A stretch of DNA of 64,000 bases from Pseudovibrio sp. Alg231-02. Its GTDB lineage: Bacteria; Pseudomonadota; Alphaproteobacteria; Rhizobiales; Stappiaceae. The notes under the pieces are model-generated. The model was not told the DNA's origin. It saw only the letters and a list, made by a program, of their open reading frames with translations, and made no database searches. Shown here one piece after another: positions 1-9,604 of this stretch. Position 1 is the first letter of the stretch, and each line of letters starts with the position of its first letter. The stretch is from positions 195,640 through 259,639 of the forward strand of contig NZ_FREX01000001.1 in assembly GCF_900143565.1 (NCBI RefSeq). Direction: 5' to 3'. The position numbers were made by a program, and so were the translations under genes.

Positions 1-951
1 GATGGTGAAGAGATCTGGACCGATGAGTATGGCCGGATCAAGGTGCAGTTCCATTGGGATCGTGACGGACAGAACGATGACAAATCTTCTTGCTGGGTGC
101 GTGTAGCGCAAATGTGGGCTGGTAAAGGTTGGGGTGGTCTCCACATTCCCCGTGTTGGGCAGGAAGTCCTCGTTGATTTCTTAGATGGTGATCCCGACCG
201 ACCTATTGTTGTGGGCAGTGTTTACAATGGAGAGCAGACTGTTCCTTATGACCTGCCCGGTGAAGCCACAAAGTCTACGCTTAAGAGCGAGACATCCAAG
301 GAAGGCGGCGGGAACAACGAGTTCTTGTTTGAAGACAAGAAAGATGAGGAACTCGTTCAGCTCACAGCTGAGAAGGACTACGAGCGCACCGTTAAAAACA
401 ATGAAACCGTCAAGATTGGTTTCGACAAGCAAGAAGATGGTGACCAGACAATCGAGGTCTATAACAATCGCAGTCTGACGGTTGATCAGGGTGACGAGAC
501 CTACACCATCAAGACCGGTGGCCGAACCACAACCGTCGAAAAAGACGATGCCCTCTCAGTCAAATCTGGCAACCATACAATCACAGTTGAGAGCGGCGAC
601 CAGAGCATCTCTATGAAGCAAGGTGCGCAGACTGTTGAAGCCATGAAAGACATCGGTGTGACCTCGCAAACCGGCGATGTGAAAGTGGACGCATCTGCTG
701 GATCGGTGAAGGTCTCCGGAACTCAAGCCATTGAGCTCACCTGTGGTGGCAGCTCGATCAAAATGGATCCCATGTCCATCACCCTCACCGCTGGCCCCAG
801 CTCTCTCAAACTCGAAGCCGCTCAGGCTGAGCTGAAAGGCTTGATGGTGACCGTAAAGGGTGATGTTCAGGCGACCGTTGACGGGACATTGACCACCTTA
901 AAGGGTGCTGGCATCACGACGGTACAAGGTGCTCTCGTCAAGATTAACTGA
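1..951 (+). CDS. vgrG: VgrG T6SS spike protein, 3' part only
   Basis: The reading frame is open from base 1, so only the C-terminal part (about 316 residues) is present. It starts within the gp5-like OB-fold region, with the VgrG signature around DEYGRIKVQFHWDRDG followed by WVRVAQ and GQEVLVDFLDGDPDRP. The rest is a threonine-, valine- and glycine-rich beta-helix needle with repeats such as TVEKDD, TVESGD and VKGDVQATVDG. VgrG trimers form the puncturing spike on the Hcp tube, and the PAAR protein encoded just downstream sits on the tip. No extra effector domain follows the beta-helix, which ends LVKIN, so this is not an evolved VgrG with a built-in toxin. The DUF6931-like gene starts 8 bases after the stop codon. 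Confidence 0.95.
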   Translation, partial: DGEEIWTDEYGRIKVQFHWDRDGQNDDKSSCWVRVAQMWAGKGWGGLHIPRVGQEVLVDFLDGDPDRPIVVGSVYNGEQTVPYDLPGEATKSTLKSETSKEGGGNNEFLFEDKKDEELVQLTAEKDYERTVKNNETVKIGFDKQEDGDQTIEVYNNRSLTVDQGDETYTIKTGGRTTTVEKDDALSVKSGNHTITVESGDQSISMKQGAQTVEAMKDIGVTSQTGDVKVDASAGSVKVSGTQAIELTCGGSSIKMDPMSITLTAGPSSLKLEAAQAELKGLMVTVKGDVQATVDGTLTTLKGAGITTVQGALVKIN

Positions 952-959
952 GGCGCATT

Positions 960-1553
960 ATGGAAAATAGCGTGACAAATACTACACTGCTCCTCAACTC
1001 CTACAAGGATCTACTGGAGAAGAGACCTTTAGAACTTGGAGATGAAGCAGTACCATTGATAGAGGGACAGAAGCCTTCTATCGAAGTTGTGGATACCTTG
1101 GCAGAAGCGGAGCTCATGTCTGATGCCATTAAGGTTCTCGCTCACGCCCTGAGTAAACCACGCGCAGTGTGGTGGGCCAGTCAAGTCAGCAGAGCTACTT
1201 TTCCGGAAGGCAGTCAACCACCCGATGAAGACGAAATAGCGCTGAAAGCCGCCGAAGACTGGGTCCGCAAACCCGAAGAAGACCTGCGCCGTGCAGCAAT
1301 GAAAATTGCTGATGACGGAGGATATAAAAGCGCCGCTTCTCTTGCCGCGGCAGCGGCTGGTTGGAGTGGCGGTAGTATGGGATCTCCCGAATTTGACCCT
1401 GCACCTCCCCCAGAAAACCTAACTAGTATTGCTGTAGGGTCATCTATAGTTTTGTCTGTATACGACAGTAACGTGGAGGACCCTGAAGAGTTCTTAGTCA
1501 AAGCTTACAAGTTGGGACGAGCACTCGCAGATAATGAAATAGAGGCCCTATGA
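960..1553 (+). CDS. T6SS-associated small protein, DUF6931-like
   Basis: This 197-residue cytoplasmic protein has no signal peptide or membrane segment. Its middle contains an Ala/Trp-rich helix with PRAVWWA and a charged helix (EDEIALKAAEDWVRKPEEDLRRAAM); the C-terminal part is Gly/Pro-rich and then helical. From memory it resembles the DUF6931 family found beside PAAR and FHA genes in T6SS clusters; I could not check this. GAGG just upstream serves as ribosome binding site. It ends in an ATGA overlap with the PAAR gene, so the two are probably translationally coupled. A role as adaptor or chaperone for the PAAR tip or its cargo is an inference from position only. Confidence 0.75.
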   Translation: MENSVTNTTLLLNSYKDLLEKRPLELGDEAVPLIEGQKPSIEVVDTLAEAELMSDAIKVLAHALSKPRAVWWASQVSRATFPEGSQPPDEDEIALKAAEDWVRKPEEDLRRAAMKIADDGGYKSAASLAAAAAGWSGGSMGSPEFDPAPPPENLTSIAVGSSIVLSVYDSNVEDPEEFLVKAYKLGRALADNEIEAL

Positions 1554-1840
1554 GTTTCCCAGCAGCACGCATGACAGACATGCACGTCTGTCCAATGGTG
1601 ACCGGTATCGTTCCTCACGTTGGAGGCCCGATATCTCTTGGAGCACCGACGGTTTTGATCGGAAACTTACCAGCGGCGCGCATGACTGACATGTGCGTGT
1701 GTGTTGGGCCTCCAGATACAATTATGAAAGGCAGTGTCACCACTTTGATCGCCGGATTGCCGGCGGCGCGTATGCTGGATGTCACTGCTCACGGCGGCAC
1801 CATCATCCTTGGCTGGCCCACAGTTTTAATCGGGGGCTGA
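1550..1840 (+). CDS. PAAR-domain T6SS spike-tip protein
   Basis: A 96-residue stand-alone PAAR protein with three copies of the family repeat: PAARMTDM near residue 4, PAARMTDM near 41 and PAARMLDV near 71. Each is followed by a hydrophobic turn such as PTVLIG. His and Cys residues (H12, C14, C49, C51, H80) are available for the zinc site at the cone apex. PAAR proteins cap VgrG, sharpen the spike and carry effectors. This one has no N- or C-terminal extension, so any cargo would have to bind non-covalently. It overlaps the preceding gene by 4 bases and is followed within 4 bases by the FHA gene. Confidence 0.95.
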   Translation: MSFPAARMTDMHVCPMVTGIVPHVGGPISLGAPTVLIGNLPAARMTDMCVCVGPPDTIMKGSVTTLIAGLPAARMLDVTAHGGTIILGWPTVLIGG

Positions 1841-1844
1841 GGAT

Positions 1845-2660
1845 ATGACTGATAACACGAGCATGGTTTTAGTACTCATTTTGACCAAGGGGCATGAGTT
1901 GGTCGACACAGGAAAATGCACGCGCATACTGCGACAGGAACGCTGCGTTATTGGACGTGGAAGCAGTGCGGATTGGATTCTACCCGATCCTGCAAATCAG
2001 CTTTCGCGCCGTCATTGTGTCGTTGAGTGGAACGACGGGGCCTATCGCGTCGTCGATACCAGCTCCAATGGAACCTTTGTTAATGATTGGGACGAACCAG
2101 TTCCCAACGGTGAGGCCTGTGGCCTTCAGGATGGCGATGTTATCAGAATCGGAAACTATTACATCAGCGCACAAATGTTGCCAGAAGATGCTGATGCCCG
2201 TCTGAAAGTGGATGACTTTCTTGCAGAACCTGAGAACCCTGATCCACTTGCAAATCTTCTTCCTAAAGAACTCGACATGGAGGATGACGACTGGGTCGAT
2301 GACCAGATCGTTACCCCTGAAGACGAACTTTCCGAGGTTCTGAATGACCCACTGGAGTCTCCAGAATCTATTCTCAGAAAGGCGACTGAAACACTGGACT
2401 CCTACCCTGCCAGCGCCGGGAAAGAACCTATTCCGCCAGTTAGTTATGGATTTGAAGGATACAAATATTCCAGCTCAGTACCGTTTGAAAGTGAAAGCGG
2501 CATCTCAAGCGAAGAAGGTGCAAGTGCGTGGGATCACAACCGCACGGAATCCGATTCATTTAAATTGCCCAGAACGCATCACCAGACCATTCCTGAGGAC
2601 TGGGATGTAGCCCCGAAAAAAGACATTCAGAACAAAGCTCGTAAACCAAATGACGATTAG
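1845..2660 (+). CDS. FHA-domain T6SS accessory protein (TagH/Fha-like)
   Basis: This 271-residue protein has an N-terminal forkhead-associated domain, with the hallmark residues visible: IGRG at 36-39, SRRH at 54-57 and SSNGTFVN at 73-80. FHA domains bind phosphothreonine. In T6SS clusters they take part in threonine-phosphorylation control of assembly with the PpkA kinase and PppA phosphatase, neither of which is in this window. Residues from about 110 onward are acidic, low in complexity and probably disordered, with no recognisable domain. The 3' end overlaps tssJ by 11 bases, which indicates the same operon. Confidence 0.9.
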   Translation: MTDNTSMVLVLILTKGHELVDTGKCTRILRQERCVIGRGSSADWILPDPANQLSRRHCVVEWNDGAYRVVDTSSNGTFVNDWDEPVPNGEACGLQDGDVIRIGNYYISAQMLPEDADARLKVDDFLAEPENPDPLANLLPKELDMEDDDWVDDQIVTPEDELSEVLNDPLESPESILRKATETLDSYPASAGKEPIPPVSYGFEGYKYSSSVPFESESGISSEEGASAWDHNRTESDSFKLPRTHHQTIPEDWDVAPKKDIQNKARKPNDD

Positions 2661-3144
2661 CCACATCAAACGCATTGCGTACATTTTGCTTTTGAGTATC
2701 GGTCTGGCCTCCTGCTCCGCCGAGATGCCGATGCCTGTCATGATCACCACGACAGTCATCGCGGACAAGGAGTTGAACCAAAACGCAGATGGGATGTCGA
2801 CACCTGTTCAGGTGAAGATCTTTTACCTTACGTCTGATGCCGAGTTTAAAACTCATGACTTTTTCACTTTGTTTGAAAAAGGGGACCAGGTTCTGGGCAA
2901 AAACCTGCTTGCTATGAAGGAAGTTTTCATAGCTCCCGACAAGATCATGAAGGTAGCAGTCAAGGTTGACCCCAGTGTGGCATTTGTCGCTGTGCTCGGT
3001 GCCTTTCGGAAAGTGGATACAGGAACATGGAGTTCGGTGATTATGGTTCCAAACAATCAGCCATCGAGCCTCATTGCGTATTTGAGCAAGCTTGAAATAA
3101 CTCTGCAGCCCGACAAGACAGTAAAAGAAGGATGGTTCTATTAA
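2650..3144 (+). CDS. tssJ: T6SS outer-membrane lipoprotein TssJ
   Basis: A 164-residue lipoprotein: a basic N-terminus, a hydrophobic stretch and a lipobox LASC with the acylated Cys at 22. Ser at +2 predicts outer-membrane retention. The mature part is a small beta-sandwich typical of TssJ/SciN, with VQVKIFYL, a middle segment with FEKGDQVLGKNLLA and a C-terminal strand around VAVLGAFRKVDTGTW. TssJ anchors the TssM/TssL membrane complex to the outer membrane by contacting the periplasmic part of TssM. The gene starts inside the end of the FHA gene, and its stop codon overlaps the tssK start by one base. Confidence 0.92.
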   Translation: MTISHIKRIAYILLLSIGLASCSAEMPMPVMITTTVIADKELNQNADGMSTPVQVKIFYLTSDAEFKTHDFFTLFEKGDQVLGKNLLAMKEVFIAPDKIMKVAVKVDPSVAFVAVLGAFRKVDTGTWSSVIMVPNNQPSSLIAYLSKLEITLQPDKTVKEGWFY

Positions 3145-4481
3145 TGACCACTCATAACAAAGTTGTCTGGTCAGAAGGTCTGTTTCTACAGCCACAGCAC
3201 TTTCAGCAGCATGATCGCTATCTGGAACAGCTGGTCAGTGACACTATCTCGAGCATTCGCCCTCACCCCTGGGGCCACACAGAGCTGAAAATCAATCAGG
3301 AAGCCCTGAAACTGGGCCAGTTTGCACTCAATTTCGCCAGCGGTCTGATGCCGGATGGTACGCCTTTCAAGATGCCACAGGAATGTGACGCTCCTGCGTC
3401 TATTCCAGTTCCTGAAAGCGTAAAAAATTCGGTCGTCTATCTTGCATTGCCTATTCGACAACCTGGTGCCTACGAATATGAATATCCAGGTGTGCAGGAA
3501 ACAGCTGCACGCTATGTGGTGCATGAATCCGAGGCGCGAGATGCAATCACCGGCAGTGACGCCAGCGTCCAGATGGAAACTGGTCGGCTACGGTTCTCTT
3601 TTAAGTTCGACTTTGAGGATCTGGAAGGCTGGATCTGCTTGCCTATCGCTCGTGTGATTGAAGTGCGAGCAGATAAGCAAGTTATTTTAGATGACGAGTA
3701 CATCTCCACGTGCCTCGCCTCACATTCCTCCTCTGTGCTTTATGGGTACATTCGCGAGATCTGGGGCATGCTGAGCCACCGAGCAGATGCGCTTGCAGGG
3801 CGAGTTTCAAACTCCGGCAGTAAAGGTGTTGCAGAGATTTCGGATTTTCTGCTTTTGCAGACCGTCAACCGTTATGAACCTCTCTACGCCCACTTTGCAC
3901 AAACACCCTCGCTCCATCCTGAAGCACTGTATCGGATTTCGATCCAGCTGGTTGGTGAGCTTGCAACATTTACAGCGGCAGCCCGGCGTCCCTCAACACT
4001 TCAGCCTTATCGGCACGAAGCCCTGACAGAGACATTCGCTCCTGTGATTGCTCATTTGCGACAGCACCTTTCTGCTGTTCTGGAACAGACTGCCGTACCG
4101 ATACCGCTGGAAGAGCGCAAGTACGGCGTTCGTGTTGGTATGCTGCTTGATCGCAGCCTGATCAAGTCGGCTCGGTTTGTGCTTGCGGTTAGTGCTGACC
4201 TGCCATCGGAAGTGATCAATCGACACTTCCCGGGGCAGATTACGATTGGATCTGTCGAACAGATCCGAGACTTTGTGAATTCCGCTTTGGCCGGCATCGC
4301 AGTGAAGCAACTGCCAGTCGCGCCAAGACAGATCCCGTACCACACGGGCACAGCATATTTCGAACTGGATCCGGCCTCATCACATTGGGACGAAATCCGT
4401 GTTTCTGGCGGTCTGGCGATGCATGTCGCGGGTGATTTCCCGAAACTTGTGATGGAACTCTGGGCGATCAGAGAGCAATAA
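3144..4481 (+). CDS. tssK: T6SS baseplate protein TssK
   Basis: 445 residues when started at the ATG at 3144, which overlaps the tssJ stop as taATG and follows AAGGA at a usable distance. An in-frame ATG at 3132 would add four residues. The N-terminus carries the family signature VVWSEGLFLQPQHFQQHDRYLE. TssK trimers connect the phage-like baseplate (TssEFG/VgrG) to the TssL/TssM membrane complex and are cytoplasmic. Length is normal for the family (about 440-450). The C-terminal part with YFELD and VMELWAI also fits. Confidence 0.95.
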   Translation: MTTHNKVVWSEGLFLQPQHFQQHDRYLEQLVSDTISSIRPHPWGHTELKINQEALKLGQFALNFASGLMPDGTPFKMPQECDAPASIPVPESVKNSVVYLALPIRQPGAYEYEYPGVQETAARYVVHESEARDAITGSDASVQMETGRLRFSFKFDFEDLEGWICLPIARVIEVRADKQVILDDEYISTCLASHSSSVLYGYIREIWGMLSHRADALAGRVSNSGSKGVAEISDFLLLQTVNRYEPLYAHFAQTPSLHPEALYRISIQLVGELATFTAAARRPSTLQPYRHEALTETFAPVIAHLRQHLSAVLEQTAVPIPLEERKYGVRVGMLLDRSLIKSARFVLAVSADLPSEVINRHFPGQITIGSVEQIRDFVNSALAGIAVKQLPVAPRQIPYHTGTAYFELDPASSHWDEIRVSGGLAMHVAGDFPKLVMELWAIREQ

Positions 4482-4509
4482 GCGGCTAACGGACTGAGGA
4501 GTTGAGATT

Positions 4510-5928
4510 ATGGCAAAGAAGGATTTCACTGCCCTTTCGGTGGACTCAGTCGACACTGTCATCTCGAGTGATGCTCCCAATCCTGATCATCCTGACGCCG
4601 GTAGCACCAACCTTCCGGCACAAACGCCTGCGGGCTATTGGTTCCTTGGCGCTGATGATATTCAATTCGTCCCACTTGGGAATAATCCTCTTATCAAAGC
4701 AGCCTCCAGTTTGTTGGCCTTAGCTGCCCGCTTGCGAAATCACGCTCAGCATCGTGATGTGAATGCCCTGCGCTCTCATGTTATTTCCGAGATCCGCTCT
4801 TTCGAACACAACGCTATGCTAAACGGTCTTTCTTCTAAGACCATTCGCATTGCCAGATATGTGGTCTGTGCAACCCTTGATGACATAATTCTCAATACTC
4901 CCTGGGGTAGTCGCAGCATTTGGGCAACGCAAAGCCTTGTCAGTAACTTCCACAAGGACGTGTCCGGTGGCGATCGATTTTATGATCTATTGAGAAAGAC
5001 GCAGGCCAACCCAAGTCGTGATAAAGATCTTCTGGAATTATTGTATCTTTGTATTTCTTTGGGGTTTGAAGGACGCTTGCGGATCATGCCGCAAGGCAGC
5101 AATACGATGTCGCGCCTGCGTTATGGCATATCGCGCCTCATTCGCTCGCTGCGAGGAGATCAGGAAACCGATCTTTCACCTCACTGGAGAGGTGTTGAAG
5201 ATGCGTATCGGCCTTTAAAGTGGTCTATTCCGGTGTGGGGTATCTTCTTTGGAGCAGCACTCCTCGCCCTGCTGATTTATGCCGTGCTTGCGCTTTGGCT
5301 TGGAGAGAAAAGTGAGCGCATTGCGTTCCAGTATGAGTCTTTAATCAACACAAGCCCAATTGATCTGACCCACCAACCTGCACCACCACGAGCAGCTCTA
5401 CCGAACTTGCCACAACAACAGGCAGCACCTGGAACACCTTCCTCACCTCAAGTCGTTCGTAACAGTACGTTGCCTGCTTATCTGCAAGTTAGCAGGTTCC
5501 TTGCTCCTGAGATCCGGCAGGGTCTTGTTGTGGTGATGGATGTGCAAGGTAATGTGGTTATACGCCTGACGGGTTCTGGCATGTTCGCTACTGCTCGAGA
5601 TACGCTCACTGCCCGCTTTATCCCAGTCGTCAATCGTGTGGCTGAAGCGGTGAACACGCAGCCTGGTACAATCAATGTAGTTGGCTTTTCAGACAATATT
5701 CCAATTCGAAATGCCCGTTATCCAAACAACGTTGCACTTTCCAAGGCACGTGCTCAGACAGTTGCAGATCTCATCAAGGTCAGACTGACAGACAAGACAC
5801 GTGTCAAAGCCATCGGCAGAGGATCAGCTGATCCAATTGCAACCAATGCAACAGCTGAAGGGCGTGCTCAGAACAGGCGCATTGATATTACGCTTATTCC
5901 GCCTTCTGGCCAGGGAGGCCAGCAATGA
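4510..5928 (+). CDS. tssL: T6SS inner-membrane protein TssL with OmpA-like C-terminal domain
   Basis: 472 residues. Residues about 45-225 form the cytoplasmic DotU domain, with the conserved hook region NPLIKAAS, CATLDDIIL and LLELLYLCISLGFEGRLR. One membrane segment lies at about 238-264. A Pro/Gln-rich linker leads to a periplasmic OmpA/MotB-type domain (about 335-465) with GFSDNIPI, NNVALSKARAQTVADLI and GRAQNRRIDI. That domain binds peptidoglycan, so this is the extended form of TssL, which anchors the complex to the cell wall without a separate TagL. A GGAG motif precedes the ATG. The 3' end overlaps tssM by 4 bases (ATGA). Confidence 0.95.
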   Translation: MAKKDFTALSVDSVDTVISSDAPNPDHPDAGSTNLPAQTPAGYWFLGADDIQFVPLGNNPLIKAASSLLALAARLRNHAQHRDVNALRSHVISEIRSFEHNAMLNGLSSKTIRIARYVVCATLDDIILNTPWGSRSIWATQSLVSNFHKDVSGGDRFYDLLRKTQANPSRDKDLLELLYLCISLGFEGRLRIMPQGSNTMSRLRYGISRLIRSLRGDQETDLSPHWRGVEDAYRPLKWSIPVWGIFFGAALLALLIYAVLALWLGEKSERIAFQYESLINTSPIDLTHQPAPPRAALPNLPQQQAAPGTPSSPQVVRNSTLPAYLQVSRFLAPEIRQGLVVVMDVQGNVVIRLTGSGMFATARDTLTARFIPVVNRVAEAVNTQPGTINVVGFSDNIPIRNARYPNNVALSKARAQTVADLIKVRLTDKTRVKAIGRGSADPIATNATAEGRAQNRRIDITLIPPSGQGGQQ

Positions 5929-8900
5929 AGAAACTCAAACGCTTTTTCCCCTTTTGGTTTGTTACGCTCCTCATCACACTAATATTGTGTGCGGTCATCT
6001 GGATTTATGGCCCAAGTCTATCGATCTTCGGCGCAAAACCTTTTGCGATGGCTGTCGTTCGTATGCTGATCGTCATGGGCCTTTTGATGATCTGGGCCGC
6101 GATCAATATTGGACGCCTTTCCCGGCGAGCAAGAGAAGCAGAAGCTAAGAACGAAGAAGAAGAGGAAGAGGAAGAGCCTGAAGTCGATCCTGAAGAGCTG
6201 GCGAAGAATGAAGCAGCGCTGGTCTCTGGCAAGGTTGAGAAGAGTCTGAACATTCTCAAGACTGCAAGTGTCGATGGTAAACTTGGCCGTAAGGTGATTT
6301 ATCAGCTGCCCTGGTATCTGATGATTGGGCCAGAGGAATCTGGCAAGACCACTGCTCTTTTACGTTCTGGAATGAAGTTTCCACTGGCTCACAAACTGGG
6401 CCAGAAAGTGGATGCAGCGACGATTGAGCCCACTGCAGAATGCGAATACTGGTTCAGCAACAACGCGATCATCGTTGACAGCGCTGGCCGTTATACCATG
6501 CAGGACCAAGATGAGGTCATCGATGCTTCTGGCTGGAACACACTGCTTTCATTGATTAAGAAAAACCGCCGCCGTCAGCCGCTGAACGGCATGATCATTG
6601 CGATCAATCTTGCAAAGCTCGCAACAATGCGTTCGGATCAGCGTTTGGATATGGCGCGGACGGTCAAACAACGCTTCAAGGAAGCTGAGAAGCAACTGGG
6701 CCTTCGCTTTCCCATCTATGTCATGTTCACTAAGCTGGATTTGATCGCCGGTTTTGCCGACTACTTCCAAGTTCTTGGCAGGGATGAGCGCCATCAAGCC
6801 TGGGGTATGACTTTCCCCGTTGATGACGGCAAATCCTCCGAGAACGCGATCAGTCATTTTGATGAGGAATATGAGTTGCTCATGGAGCAGCTCAACTCGC
6901 GCGTCTACGACTATTTGAATAAAGAAACGGACATACAGCACAGAAGTCTGATCTTCAGCTTCCCGCAACAAATGGCCTCGCTGCGAACCGTGCTGAATGA
7001 TTTCCTGACCGAGATGTTCCGACCCAATCGCTATGAGGACCGAAGCTTTTTGCGTGGGGTTTATTTCACCTCTGCAACCCAGGAAGGCCAGCCTGTTGAT
7101 TTGCTTGCAGGTTCGATTGCGCATGCCTATGGGATTGGCCGACAGGCACTTCCCTCTGCTCCCTACGAGAAACATGCTTATTTTCTGGAGCGCTTGTTCT
7201 TTGACCTGATTTTTGGCGAAGGCAACCTTGCTGGCGAGAGCAAGCAGGTGATGCGCAAACAGAAGATCCGCAAGCGTCTCTCTTTTGCTGCTTGTGTGGT
7301 CGTTCTTGCATTTTTAACAACGGTTTGGGTCATCAGCTATGAGATGAACCAGGAAAACATCATCAACCGTGCCCAAGCTGACTTGAAAGAATACCCCAAA
7401 TTTGCTGACCGAATTGATGCTGTACGCGTCAATGATGCCAACTATCTATCTGTGTTGCCGCTGCTGAACTACCTTCGAGACCTGCCAGGCGGCTTTGCGG
7501 ATCAGCAAGTGAAACCGCCTCAAAATGAACGTTGGGGCCTTAACCAGATTCCGAATGTTTCAGAGGATGCGGATGCGCTTTATCACAACGGACTGGAGCG
7601 CTATTTGCGACCACGCATGATGCTCCGCCTTGAGCAGCAAATGGTCGCAAACATAGACAATCCAGAATTCCTGTTTGAAGCCTTACGGATTTATCTGGAA
7701 CTGGCGGATAAAGGTCCGCTGGAACCGGAAGTTATTCAGCGTTGGGAAGAAACTGATTGGCAATCCCTTTACAGTGACCCTCGGCAAGTGACAGAGCGTG
7801 ACCAACTCTCAAACCATCTTGCAGCGTTGCTGGACCAGCCCTTTAAGGTCCGAATTGATGTGAATACAGAGTTGGTTAGTCAGGTTCGAGAGATTCTGAA
7901 TGCAACTCCAATCGCGGAGCTGGCTTATTCCTTTATCAAAGCAGGACAAGCCGCTCAAAGTCTTCCGGAGTGGCGTCCTGACGAAGCCGCTGGGTCTGCT
8001 GTAACACGCGTCTTCACACGGTCCTCAGGCAAACCTTTGAGCGAAGGTATTCCTGGCCTTTACACTTATGAAGGTTTCCGTGGTGTGTTCCTTCCTCAGT
8101 TGGTTGATAGCATTCAGAGCTTCGTTCGAGAAAGCTGGGTGCTCGGTCCAAACGGTCAGTTGGAAAACAAGGAAGAAACTGTCACCCGTATCGAACGTGG
8201 CGTTCTGGGGCTTTATCTGGATGACTACGCACGCATGTGGGATGCGATGCTGGCTGACCTGCGCATTGTGAAGTTCACAAGCCTGTCGCAGGCGACAGAT
8301 GTCATTAACACCGCTTCCGGGCCCAATTCACCTATCCGCAATCTTCTCGTCTCAGTGGCTGAGCAAACACAGCTTACTCGGACTGAAGCTCCATCCAGTG
8401 CTACCGGCGTTGCCCAGAACGTTGCAGGCGGAGCAGCTCGTATTGCGCAGGAAGAAGCCCGCGCGACCACCAACCTGAGACAGCAGCAGCTTGTTGAAGT
8501 GCTTGGTGAAGCTGTTCCGACGAGTGAAGGTGGCCCGAAACCGGTTCCACCGGGCACTTCTGTGCAGGCGCGCTTTGAGCCTCTTGATAGTTTCACATTA
8601 GGGTCAGGGAGTGGCACCACTCCGCTCGACGCTTTGTTGATGAAGGTCACTGATCTTTATCGTGAACTTAACCGGATTTTGTTGGCTAACAACACTCAGC
8701 AAGACGCCCTTAGCTATATTCTTGGCGGCGGGAGTGATGCGGTTAAAACACTGAAGGATGAAGCACCTAATGTTCCTATGCCGCTGCAAAGCTGGATACT
8801 GGAAATGCTTCAGTTCTCCTCACAAGTTACCGTAAACGATGCCCAAAAAGCCATCAATGCAGCCTGGGATTCAGAGGTTTTACCTTTGTGCAGCAATGCT

Positions 8901-9554
8901 CTTTCTGGTCGCTATCCGGTGGCAAATGGTCAGCAAGCTTCGGTGATGCTGGACGACTTTTCGACCCTGTTCAAACCGGGCGGCAAGATTGAAGCGTTTT
9001 TCAATACCAACATCAAATCATTCGTCGATACCTCCTCCACACCGTGGAAATGGAGAGAGAGCGACAACGCCAAGATTGATGTCTCAAAAGACAGCCTTCA
9101 AGTCTTCGAAAAAGCTAACAATATTCGCAACGCATATTTCGCAAATGGGGGGGATAAACCATCTGTTGCATTCACGATGACACCCTTGGATCTGGACGTC
9201 GGATCAACCAGAGTTGCCCTCACCGTGGATGGGATAACAGTGAGCTATGCGCATGGTCCAACACGTCCGATTGAGTTGAATTGGCCTGGCGAAGGTGTAC
9301 CAGCTGCAAGTCTCGCATTTTTCCCTGCGATTGCCGGAGAACCGAACTCCATCAATCTCAGCGGACCATGGTCCCTCTTTCGTTTATTGGAAAAGGCAAG
9401 CGTGACAAAAACTGAGCTACCCGATCAATACAAGGTGAGATTTACGCTTGGAAATCGATTTGCCACGTTCAACCTCATGGCCAACAGCGTGAACAATCCA
9501 TTCTCAGCCAGGCTGCTTCAGAATTTCACCTGTCCTAAGGAGCTCAATACCTAA
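5925..9554 (+). CDS. tssM: T6SS inner-membrane protein TssM (IcmF family)
   Basis: 1209 residues, normal for TssM. Two N-terminal membrane segments (about 9-29 and 43-62) precede a cytoplasmic NTPase-like domain with Walker A GPEESGKTT at 135-143. A third membrane segment (about 450-472) leads into a large periplasmic domain whose C-terminal beta part contacts TssJ. A run of eight or nine glutamates (about 77-85) lies between the second membrane segment and the Walker motif. TssM spans the envelope as the main pillar of the membrane complex. It is followed by a 50-base AT-rich gap before the first of three large unknown genes on the same strand. Confidence 0.97.
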   Translation: MKKLKRFFPFWFVTLLITLILCAVIWIYGPSLSIFGAKPFAMAVVRMLIVMGLLMIWAAINIGRLSRRAREAEAKNEEEEEEEEPEVDPEELAKNEAALVSGKVEKSLNILKTASVDGKLGRKVIYQLPWYLMIGPEESGKTTALLRSGMKFPLAHKLGQKVDAATIEPTAECEYWFSNNAIIVDSAGRYTMQDQDEVIDASGWNTLLSLIKKNRRRQPLNGMIIAINLAKLATMRSDQRLDMARTVKQRFKEAEKQLGLRFPIYVMFTKLDLIAGFADYFQVLGRDERHQAWGMTFPVDDGKSSENAISHFDEEYELLMEQLNSRVYDYLNKETDIQHRSLIFSFPQQMASLRTVLNDFLTEMFRPNRYEDRSFLRGVYFTSATQEGQPVDLLAGSIAHAYGIGRQALPSAPYEKHAYFLERLFFDLIFGEGNLAGESKQVMRKQKIRKRLSFAACVVVLAFLTTVWVISYEMNQENIINRAQADLKEYPKFADRIDAVRVNDANYLSVLPLLNYLRDLPGGFADQQVKPPQNERWGLNQIPNVSEDADALYHNGLERYLRPRMMLRLEQQMVANIDNPEFLFEALRIYLELADKGPLEPEVIQRWEETDWQSLYSDPRQVTERDQLSNHLAALLDQPFKVRIDVNTELVSQVREILNATPIAELAYSFIKAGQAAQSLPEWRPDEAAGSAVTRVFTRSSGKPLSEGIPGLYTYEGFRGVFLPQLVDSIQSFVRESWVLGPNGQLENKEETVTRIERGVLGLYLDDYARMWDAMLADLRIVKFTSLSQATDVINTASGPNSPIRNLLVSVAEQTQLTRTEAPSSATGVAQNVAGGAARIAQEEARATTNLRQQQLVEVLGEAVPTSEGGPKPVPPGTSVQARFEPLDSFTLGSGSGTTPLDALLMKVTDLYRELNRILLANNTQQDALSYILGGGSDAVKTLKDEAPNVPMPLQSWILEMLQFSSQVTVNDAQKAINAAWDSEVLPLCSNALSGRYPVANGQQASVMLDDFSTLFKPGGKIEAFFNTNIKSFVDTSSTPWKWRESDNAKIDVSKDSLQVFEKANNIRNAYFANGGDKPSVAFTMTPLDLDVGSTRVALTVDGITVSYAHGPTRPIELNWPGEGVPAASLAFFPAIAGEPNSINLSGPWSLFRLLEKASVTKTELPDQYKVRFTLGNRFATFNLMANSVNNPFSARLLQNFTCPKELNT

Positions 9555-9604
9555 AAAACAGGTTTAGTGGTTCTCGATAATAATAAAACCAATTGGAGCC
9601 TCGA

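Noticed and set aside
1-951. VgrG with a fused effector domain
   Set aside because: After the beta-helix repeats the protein simply ends; no added domain is present.
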